Origin: Musa acuminata AAA Group
Taxonomy: Eukaryota > Streptophyta > Magnoliopsida > Zingiberales > Musaceae
Direction of reading: 5' to 3'
NCBI RefSeq assembly: GCF_036884655.1
Contig: NC_088331.1
Location: forward strand, 14,907,001-14,971,000
DNA: 64,000 nucleotides
The position numbers and the translations under genes are program-made. Of this stretch, positions 56,974-64,000 are shown piece by piece (the stretch's first letter is position 1; every line of letters starts with the position of its first letter). The notes below the pieces were generated by a model. It ran no database searches and was not told the origin of the DNA. It saw only the letters and a program-made list of their open reading frames with translations.

Positions 56974-58235
56974 ATTATCAAAACCAAGATATCATCAAAA
57001 TCATTTTTCTTTAAATCGGAAATTTCATTAAAAACTACATGAATAGACTCTTCAATTACTAAAGTTCTTTTATTAAAAACCCGAAAAGCTTTAGAAACGG
57101 AAGAGTAACCAAGAAAGATGCCTTCATCGGATTTAGCATCAAATTTTCCTAAAGCATCCCTTTCATTTAAAATAAAGCATTTACAATCAAAAACTTTAAA
57201 ATAGGAGATGTTTGGTTTTTTGTTATTCCATAATTCATAGGGAGTTTTGGATAAGGATGGTCTTATTAGGACTCTATTCATGATGTAGCAAGCCGTATTT
57301 ACGGCTTCGGCCCAAAAGTACTTAGGTAAACTATGTTCATTCAACATAGTTCTTGCCATTTCTTGTAGGTTTCTATTTTTCCTTTCAACTACTCCATTTT
57401 GTTGAGGATTTCTTGGAGTTGAGAAGTTGTGATTGTACCCATTACTTTCGCAAAAATTTTGAAAGCCACGGTTTTGGAATTCACCACCGTGATCACTCCG
57501 AATTGATGAAATCATGAAGCCTTTTTCATTTTGAGTGAGTTTACAAAATTTAGAGAAACACTTGAAGCAATCACTTTTGTGAGCTAAGAAATAGGTCCAA
57601 GTGTATCTAGAGTAGTCATCCACAATCACAAAGGCATATTTGCTTCCACCTAGACTTGTTGTATCAATTGGTCCAAATAAGTCCAAATGGATCAATTGTA
57701 ATGGTCTAGTAGTGCTAATTTGATTTTTTGGTTTGAAGCTTGTTTTTATTTGTTTGCCTAGTTGACATGCATCGCATACTTTGTCCTTAATAAACTTTAT
57801 ATTTGGAATTCCTCGTACTAATTCTTGAGATGAGATCTTAGATATTGTTTTCATGCTTGCATGGCCTAATCTCCTATGCCAAAGCCAAGCATCATCATTT
57901 ACGGCGGAGAAGCACATTTCATTACTTAGTTCATCAAGATTGATGGTATAGACATTATTTTGTTTTAAAGCAATCATAGTCATGTTATGATTTGGTTTTT
58001 CAATAATGCACATATTTGATTCAAATCTAACGATGTAACCTTTATCGCATAGTTGACTAATACTCAAGAGATTATGTTTCAATCCATCAACTAGTAAGAC
58101 ATCATCAATGGAAAAATTAAATTTGTTACCAATAGTTCCCTTGCCAATGATTTTTCCCTTGTTGTTGTCTCCGAAGGTAACGTACCCTTCTTCTTTGCTA
58201 GTGAGCATAGAGAAATGAGATGGATCTCCAGTCAT
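56970..58235 (-). CDS. Sirevirus pol, protease and integrase part
   Basis: An open frame from just after the gag stop. The protease active site ([18 protein letters not shown]) begins before the nominal ATG at 58235, so the frame really continues from gag across a single TAG. The integrase zinc finger ([20 protein letters not shown]) and the three catalytic residues ([32 protein letters not shown]) are intact. The C-terminal part ([40 protein letters not shown]) runs until the frameshift at DFDDILV. Confidence 0.9.
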   Translation of the reverse strand: MTGDPSHFSMLTSKEEGYVTFGDNNKGKIIGKGTIGNKFNFSIDDVLLVDGLKHNLLSISQLCDKGYIVRFESNMCIIEKPNHNMTMIALKQNNVYTINLDELSNEMCFSAVNDDAWLWHRRLGHASMKTISKISSQELVRGIPNIKFIKDKVCDACQLGKQIKTSFKPKNQISTTRPLQLIHLDLFGPIDTTSLGGSKYAFVIVDDYSRYTWTYFLAHKSDCFKCFSKFCKLTQNEKGFMISSIRSDHGGEFQNRGFQNFCESNGYNHNFSTPRNPQQNGVVERKNRNLQEMARTMLNEHSLPKYFWAEAVNTACYIMNRVLIRPSLSKTPYELWNNKKPNISYFKVFDCKCFILNERDALGKFDAKSDEGIFLGYSSVSKAFRVFNKRTLVIEESIHVVFNEISDLKKNDFDDILVLII

Positions 58236-58292
58236 ATGTCTTGAGCATCCACTATCGAGATACCATCTCTTGCTCCTAGCTTGTGGGTTTGT

Positions 58293-59858
58293 CTACAAAA
58301 GAGGATGATTTTTAGGTACCCATTTGATTTTGGGTGCCTCAAAAATTGACCCACTAACTTTGTTATTTATGATTGAATTCTTTATAGTTCCTTTAGGAAC
58401 CCATATTAATTTTTGTGAACTAATTTTCCTAAATGGGCATTTGTAGGCAATATGTCCGGATTTGCAACAAAAGTTGCATTTCACATAAGAGGAAACATGT
58501 AATGTAGGTCCTTTTACGAAAGTGGTGGGATTTTGATGTAATCCTTTTACAAATCCAATTCCATTTCTATTTGCGATGTGACCCTTGTTTGCAAGGATCA
58601 TATCTAATCCTTTGCTACCAACCTTAAACTTGTTTAAGGTTTCCTTAAGAAGCATATTTTCATTTTTTATTGCTTCTAAGTGCTCACACTTAGAGCATGG
58701 AGGAGTTTGAAGACTATCAAACTTATCTTGTAGCAAAGCATGCTCTTTCTTTAAGATACTTAACTTCTTGCTAACAGTTCTACATTCATCAAATAATTCA
58801 TGAAAAGCGATAGACAGTTCTTCAAAAGATAAATCTTCATTAAATAAATCACATACCTCTTCTCCTAACGCCATTAGCGCGTAATGAGCAACTTGCTCGG
58901 TGTTGGACTCCTCTTCTTCGGATGCACTTGAATCATCCCACGTTGCCTTGAACGCCTTCTTCTTTGATGTCCTCTTTTTGGCTTGAGGACAATCGTTCTT
59001 GTAGTGTCCCGGTTTTTTGCATTCATAGCAAATCACTTGGTCTTTCTTTTGTTCAAATTTATTTTTTGTATTATTTTTAAATCTGTTCTTTCTTAAATAT
59101 TTTTTAAACTTTTGAGTCAAAAGTGCAATGTCATTGTCACTGTCCTCATCACTTGATGTTCCTTTCAAGTGGTCTTCTTGTGATTTGAGTGCCATATCCT
59201 TCCTGTTCTTTGGAAGGGGGTTCTCGAGCTCGTCATGAGCTTGACATGTCATTTCGTAGGTCATTAGAGACCCAATGAGTTCTTCAAGAGGGAATGCTTT
59301 AAGGTCTTTGGCCTCTTGAATGGCCGTAACTTTTGGATCCCAACTTTTAGGGAGGGATCTTAAGATTTTAGTTACTAGTTCAAAGTTAGTAAAATCTTTA
59401 CCAAGAGCTTTGAGTCCATTGATGACATCCGTAAACCGGGTGTACATGTCTCCGATGGACTCACTTGGTTTCATTCGGAAAAGTTCGTAAGAGTGCACAA
59501 GGATGTTGATTTTGGACTCTTTCACTCGGCTAGTGCCTTCATGAGTGACCTCAAGAGTTCTCCAAATATCAAAAGCCGAATCACACATTGAAACACGATT
59601 AAATTCGTTTTTGTCTAATGCACAAAACAAGGCATTCATAGCCTTTGCATTTAAAGCAAAAACCTTCTTCTCCGATTCATTCCATTCACTCATCGGAAGA
59701 GAAGATTTTTGAAATCCATTCTCAACAATAGACCAAAGCTCAAAGTCCATAGAAATGAGGAAGATCCTCATGCGAGTCTTCCAATATGTGTAATCCGACC
59801 CATTAAACAAAGGTGGTCGTGCAATAGAATGGCCCTCTTGCATGCCGGAATAAGCCAT
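58293..59858 (-). CDS. Sirevirus gag
   Basis: 521 aa. The N-terminal copia gag domain starts with PPLFNGSDYTYWKTRMRIFL and includes ALNAKAMNALFCALDKNEFN and DMYTRFTDVINGLKALGKDF. A first CCHC knuckle (CYECKKPGHYKNDC, about residue 277) is followed by a lysine-rich stretch, an acidic serine tract (DDSSASEEEESNTEQ), a coiled-coil-like segment and a second knuckle (CNFCCKSGHIAYKC, about 465). The two spaced knuckles with a central insertion are typical of Sireviruses. Gag ends NHPLL-TAG in the frame of pol. The primer site and leader are 39 nt upstream of the ATG. Confidence 0.9.
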   Translation of the reverse strand: MAYSGMQEGHSIARPPLFNGSDYTYWKTRMRIFLISMDFELWSIVENGFQKSSLPMSEWNESEKKVFALNAKAMNALFCALDKNEFNRVSMCDSAFDIWRTLEVTHEGTSRVKESKINILVHSYELFRMKPSESIGDMYTRFTDVINGLKALGKDFTNFELVTKILRSLPKSWDPKVTAIQEAKDLKAFPLEELIGSLMTYEMTCQAHDELENPLPKNRKDMALKSQEDHLKGTSSDEDSDNDIALLTQKFKKYLRKNRFKNNTKNKFEQKKDQVICYECKKPGHYKNDCPQAKKRTSKKKAFKATWDDSSASEEEESNTEQVAHYALMALGEEVCDLFNEDLSFEELSIAFHELFDECRTVSKKLSILKKEHALLQDKFDSLQTPPCSKCEHLEAIKNENMLLKETLNKFKVGSKGLDMILANKGHIANRNGIGFVKGLHQNPTTFVKGPTLHVSSYVKCNFCCKSGHIAYKCPFRKISSQKLIWVPKGTIKNSIINNKVSGSIFEAPKIKWVPKNHPLL

Positions 59859-59896
59859 CTCTCTTGGGTATTAAACCAAATATGAGAGATAACCTC

Positions 59897-59908
59897 GCTC
59901 TGATACCA
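59897..59908 (-). promoter_or_regulatory. primer-binding site of the Sirevirus
   Basis: The minus strand reads TGGTATCAGAGCGAGGTT two bases after the 5' LTR; it matches initiator-Met tRNA except for one base (C to G) at position 13. Confidence 0.9.
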
Positions 59909-59910
59909 CT

Positions 59911-61191
59911 TGTTAGGATCGGAGCGGCACTAAGAGGGGGGGGTGAATTAGTGCAGCGGATTAAAACTTCGATTTTAATCAAAATCTTTCGTACGTTAAG
60001 AACGAAACTTGAGAAATTTAACTTGAAGGCGTATTCTTAAAGTTACGCAGCAAAAGTAATACAAACTAAAGCAGTAAGAAGATTTGCAGTAATGTAAATG
60101 ACAACAATAAAAAGCAAACCAGAGATTACGCCGATTTTTAGAGTGGTTCGGTCAAATGACCTACTCCACTTGCGAGGCCCCTCTTCGATGAGGCTCCCAC
60201 CTTCCACTAGCAAGTCTCTTGAAATGGAAGGGTAAACACCCCTCTTACAACCTTTTACAAGCAGCTCAACCTCTTACAAATTTTCAATAAGAAAGAAGGA
60301 GGAGAACTCTCTAGCAAATTGAAAACAAGACTTGCTAAGACTTTCTAAGACTTTTCTCTCAATCAAAATGCTTCTCAAAAGTTGTAACCTCAGTTGAGAT
60401 TTGAGGGGTATTTATAGGCCTCAAGAGGATTCAAATTTTGGGTTTCAAAATTTGAATTCTTTTAGGGTTCCCGGTGCTGGAGGTTCCACCGCCCAGCCAG
60501 GCGGTGCCACCGCCCAGCACTCGGGTACTGGACGGTGCAACCGCCCAGCCAAGGAGGTGTCACCGCCCAGCACTCGGGTGCTGGGCGGTTCCACCGCCCA
60601 ACTAGGCGGTGCCACCGCCTACAGTGATTTCAGCCCAACTACAGTGTTTTCAGCCACTAGTTGGGCTTCAATCTTGGCTCTCTAGTTCGCTGGTTTAGCT
60701 TAATTTTTAGCCTAAACCAACTCTGACTTTGGGCCCAGTTGGCCCCTAACCAGGATATAGGATTATCTCTTAATCCTAATCCTAATTACAAGTGGACTAC
60801 ATAACCAAAACACATCCTAAGCAAATTTTCAACCGCGAACGTCGAGTCTTGTTCCGGCGAGCTTTCCGACGAACTTCTTCCGACGGACTCCCTGCAAGCT
60901 CCCAATCTTTGTGATGACTTTTAACGAGTAGCCGAGCCTTCTCGGTGATCTCCGCGAGCCTCCGACGATTTCTTCGGCAAACTTCCGACACGTTCCCGAT
61001 TTCTTCTCGGATGGTTCCGGCAGCATCTCCGATGATTCTTCGGTCTCTTAAACGTCCATCGAGCTCGACTCCGGTATCCTTGCTTTATGTTTTCTGGTTA
61101 TCGTAGTTAATCCTGCACACTTAACTCAATAATATGGATTAGATCAATTAACCCACCAATTGATTATATCATCAAAATCCGAGATTCAACA
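59911..61191 (-). repeat. 5' LTR of the Sirevirus (1281 bp)
   Basis: The same length as the 3' LTR with four substitutions. The palindrome array is at 60481-60619. On the minus strand GGCCTATAAATACCCC gives a strong TATA box at 60409-60416, downstream of the palindromes. Confidence 0.95.
60409..60416 (-). promoter_or_regulatory. TATA box in the Sirevirus 5' LTR
   Basis: TATAAATA on the minus strand, about 500 bp before the end of the LTR in the sense direction, matching the expected U3/R boundary. The palindromes lie about 65-200 bp upstream. Confidence 0.7.
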
Positions 61192-61740
61192 CCATCCCCC
61201 CTGAGCGACACACTGCCCGAGGCTCGCCATACCCTGCAGCAGCTCGGCCTCCCACGCAACCCCAGTGGCAATGTCAGATGCCACCAAAAGTACAGTCCTG
61301 CCCTGCAGACAGCTACGTCAGGTAATATCAAACCTCCTCTATAAATACCCTTGAGTCCAAAGCTCTAGGGGGGATCACACACTCAACACACGGAGGTTTC
61401 TCTTCCTCCAAAACCCTCTCCACATCATTGCTAACTTGATCGTCGGAGGGGGCCGGGCCCCCGGCCCGACCTGTGTGCAGGTGCGAGACGAAGTCGCCTC
61501 TTCTCGGCGCTGCGGCGGGGATTCCTCCCGACCTGACCAGCCGACCCGACCTGCCGACCCGAACCGCCGACCCGACCTGCCGACCTGAACCGCCGACCCG
61601 ACCTGTCGACCCGAACCGTCGACCCGAACCACAGTGCTCGGCTGCCAAGAGACCCCGAGAGACGTCGCCCGAGATCCCCGACATCCGGACCCCGGAACCA
61701 GTCGCGTCGACCCCGAGACCACGGCTTAAAAAAGTTACTT
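61192..61740 (+). repeat. GC-rich LTR split by the Sirevirus
   Basis: After the CCATC duplication the sequence runs CCCCTGAGCGACACACTGCC..., has a TATA box in CCTCTATAAATACCC near 61338-61348, GATCACACACTCAACACACG, then TTGCTAACTTGATCGTCGG and a GGGGGCCGGGCCCCCGG palindrome. This is the layout of a plant gypsy-type LTR promoter and leader. No internal coding domain of that element follows, so it is a fragment. Confidence 0.5.
61540..61640. repeat. tandem CCGACC-rich repeat
   Basis: About ten degenerate units based on CGACCCGAACCG/CGACCTGCCG follow one another, for example CCGACCCGACCTGCCGACCC. The run inflates accidental open frames here (61328-61829, both strands). Confidence 0.8.
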
Positions 61741-62064
61741 ACCGTAACAGGGTAGATTTGCTTATGCTAGAATCAGTTCTGATATTGTCACCTCCTCTTG
61801 GTTCTACGGAAGAACATGAATGCTTTTAAGTTCAGCAAGTGCCACTCGCATCCTCTTTCCATCATGCTGAAAGTCTTGTCTTCCCTTAATAGCAATGATT
61901 ACCAACCTAAGTAACTCAACCCCCCCTTGCATGCTTTTGCAGGTTTGGGCTTCTGCTTTGTTAATGGCAAGGATCCATCATCTTCGAAGGAAGTAACATC
62001 CACAAGCATCAACCCCTTCTCCAGGCCGAGGGTTGGACGATATGAGATGTTTTCGTAAAAGCTG
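61741..62064 (+). other. unassigned stretch with one exon-like segment
   Basis: 61943-62058 follows a good acceptor (TGCTTTTGCAG) and reads LGFCFVNGKDPSSSKEVTST, then INPFSRPRVGRYEMFS and a stop. It could be the last exon of a lost host gene captured between transposons. I do not recognise the protein, and no partner exon is seen. Confidence 0.25.
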
Positions 62065-62666
62065 TGATGAGATATAAATATAAATAAATTTTTATATATT
62101 AACAAATATTAACAGGCTATAACATACAGTAAAATTAAATTGAATCACAATCAAACAAAATATCAAGACTTACGTAGAAAATCCCTCCAATATGAAGGAT
62201 AAAAATCACGGGATAAATTAGAGATAATTCATTATAAGAATAATAAATATACAAATGTCACTCCTTTGCCCAAAATTCAAACAATAATTTCAATAAAATA
62301 ACTAGAATACAATAATTATGTCATTGTACACAATATCCAAATTCTCTATAAGTAATCATAGCAATAATCTATTGTAGATCTGATCTAACATGAGATAAGA
62401 ATATTACTTGGATGATTGAGAATAGTTTCTCTGCGTTGTCCTTATTTTCTTCCCTTTCCTTCTCTTATTTTTCTGTCATTTTCTCATCTTTTTTGAATCA
62501 AGATGCTATTGCAATTTGATACCTTGTTGTTGTAGTTTTTTCTCTCCCTTATTTTCATAGCCACCACACCCCCCTTATTAGATCTAGGGTTTGACTTGAA
62601 AGGGGGGGTGGGTTGTGGGCTATTAAAGCCCACTATGGGTTGAACTTGTGGGTTGTCAACCTAACA
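62065..62666 (-). repeat. 3' LTR of element C, second copy
   Basis: The plus strand reads TGATGAGATATAAATATAAATAAA...GTTGTCAACCTAACA. It aligns over its whole length with 10589-11188. Confidence 0.78.
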
Positions 62667-63722
62667 ATCTCCCTCTTTAGCCCATAAGGGAGGATATCCC
62701 ATAACTCCTCAATGTGAAGCCATGCCGACCAGTTGTCGGTATATCTCTTGTATTTTTTTTTTGGTAAGGTCTTTATCAACATATCTACTCCATTGTCATA
62801 TGTGTGAATTTTCTGAAGCTACAACTACTTCTCTTTAAGTATATTTTTAATTTAGTGGTATCTAACATTATATGCTTTGACTTGGAATGCGAAGTTGGGT
62901 TCTTACACAAATAAATGACACTTTGGCTGTCACAATTTATCACATAGGTTTCTTGTTTCAACCCTAATTCTTATGAGAATTCTTTCATCCATAATATTTC
63001 TTTGCAAATCTCCGTAGCAGTAATATATTCTGGCTCTATGGTGGAGAGAGCAATACACATTTACAATCTGGATTGCCATGACATAGCTCTCCTTGCAAAA
63101 GTAAGTACAAACCTTAATGTGGACTTCCTCGTATCAATATCTCTTACCATATCTGCACTTGTGTAACTTGTCAACATAGGTGATCCACCTCTAAAGCTTA
63201 AATAAACCTTAGAGCTCTCTTTAAGATATTTAAAGATCTACTTTACTATTGCTCAGTACTCTTTGCTTGGATTTACAAGAAATCTGCTAGTAACACCCAT
63301 TGCATATGCGATGTCCAACCTCATATATACCATCGTGTATATTAAACTTCCAACTACTAAAGTATAAGGAACCTTTTGCATTTTCTCTTTCTCCTCATCA
63401 TTTGACGAATTTTGTTCTGAGCACAACTTGAAGTGACCTGCAAGAGGAGAACCAATTGGCTTTCAATTGCTCATACTGAACCTTTCCAATATAATCTCGA
63501 TATATTTCTCCTATGACAACTAAATCTTTTTGGTTTTTCTATCATTAAAAATTTACATGTCCTGTATTTGTTTTGTTGGTCCAATGTCCTTCATTGCAAA
63601 AGACTCATTCAGTTCCTTCTTTAACTTGTCAATTATAGACATATCTTTCCCAAGAATAAATATATCATCAACATAAAGTAAGAGAATAATAAAATTCTCA
63701 CCAAACCATTTGATGTACACAT
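62667..63722 (-). pseudogene. element C RNase H and reverse transcriptase fragment
   Basis: The open frame near 63720-63553 carries VYIKWFGENFIILLLYVDDI with the catalytic YVDD and then KKELNESFAMKDIGP. RNase H traces are further down (about 63030-62900, around EYITATEICKE) with several stops. The RT N-terminal part is missing because of the LTR inserted at 63723. Confidence 0.7.
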
Positions 63723-64000
63723 TGTTCGGAAATCTTAGGAGCGACGTCACATGCGCAGCGGAAGAATAAGAAAACAAAATCCTCAATTTACCAAAAGGAT
63801 GTTCGTCATCGTGTAAAGATTGGTGTATAAAAATCCGTGAAACAAACTACGTATAGAATAGATTGTGTTATTTAGGGAGATCGTATATCCCTATTTCTTT
63901 GTAGATCTCTAGGAGAGGGTGAAGGAGGTTAAGCGTCCTTCTCTCTAGCGGTGATCCACATAGTAGGGCTACGACGATGCTCCTCAAAACTCCAAGCATG
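63723..64000 (-). repeat. B-type LTR, inverted, cut by the window end
   Basis: TGTTCGGAAATCTTAGGAGC..CACATGCGCAGCGGAAGAAT matches the start of the solo LTR at 24610 and, reversed, the end of the LTR at 7814. It interrupts the RT of element C. Whether an internal region follows cannot be seen. Confidence 0.75.

Larger units (their letters stand above)
51681..61191 (-). mobile_element. young, nearly intact Sirevirus (Ty1/copia) with three ORFs
   Basis: 9511 bp on the minus strand: 5' LTR 59911-61191, primer site 59897-59908, gag 59858-58293, pol in two frames 58235-55255, third ORF 54728-53634, polypurine tracts, and 3' LTR 51681-52961. The large size, long spacer after pol, third ORF, two-knuckle gag and palindrome-rich LTRs fit the Sirevirus lineage. 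I counted four substitutions between the two 1281-bp LTRs, so insertion is recent. One in-frame stop and one frameshift interrupt gag-pol. Confidence 0.93.
62065..63722 (-). mobile_element. copia element C, second copy (3' half)
   Basis: The 3' LTR is at 62065-62666 (602 bp, similar to 10589-11188). Next to it the minus strand has the polypurine tract AAAGAGGGAGAT. RNase H and RT follow in decayed form up to 63722, where a B-type LTR has inserted. The first C copy holds the complementary 5' half, so the two may be independent truncated insertions. Confidence 0.75.

Noticed and set aside
61328..61829. Overlapping Arg/Pro-rich frames on both strands
   Set aside because: Produced by the CCGACC tandem array, which has few stop codons by composition.
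1..64000. tRNA, rRNA or other structured RNA genes
   Set aside because: No cloverleaf or rRNA signature was recognised. The tRNA-like matches are 12-18-nt primer-binding sites of retrotransposons.

Overview
The window is nuclear DNA of a flowering plant: genes with GT-AG introns, plant-only families (FD-type bZIP, sporopollenin polyketide synthase, PSKR-like receptor) and heavy nesting of Ty1/copia retrotransposons. I lean towards a monocot, perhaps a Zingiberales relative such as banana; this is an impression from the style of the repeats, not proof. Nothing is bacterial, organellar or CRISPR-like.

Layout. 1-11.2 kb is a pile of broken LTR elements: the end of an unclassified element, a Sirevirus-type LTR piece, a decayed copia element ('B') with a 1.45-kb LTR and an unusual hairpin-repeat leader, another Sirevirus-type LTR piece, and a copia fragment ('C'). 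12.2-28.0 kb is one old plus-strand copia ('D') that has taken in two minus-strand relatives (E1 and E2, both with clear LTRs, primer-binding sites and 5-bp target duplications) and a solo B-type LTR. Where D ends, at about 28.0 kb, a 5'-truncated RING-H2 gene of the NEP1-interacting-protein type begins; it is a pseudogene.

28-50 kb is the gene island. It holds a Myb/SANT-like gene (minus, 2 coding exons), a type III polyketide synthase close to LAP5/PKSB (minus, 2 exons, catalytic triad intact), an FD-like bZIP florigen partner (plus, 3 exons, C-terminal SSTAPF), a small PREY/UPF0434 gene rebuilt from three short exons (minus), and an intronless LRR receptor-like protein with a PSKR-type ectodomain but no kinase (minus). 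Between them lie a very decayed copia copy, TA microsatellites and unassigned DNA.

50-64 kb is again transposon territory: a LINE remnant, then a nearly intact, very young Sirevirus (51681-61191; 1281-bp LTRs with only four differences; duplication CCATC). It encodes gag, pol and a third ORF that has its own leader, a possible intron and a set of palindromes. It split an older GC-rich LTR. A second C-type copia follows and is itself cut by a B-type LTR that runs off the window end.

The host genes do not form a cluster or pathway. The most unusual material is the third-ORF module of the Sirevirus and the hairpin array in the leader of element B.
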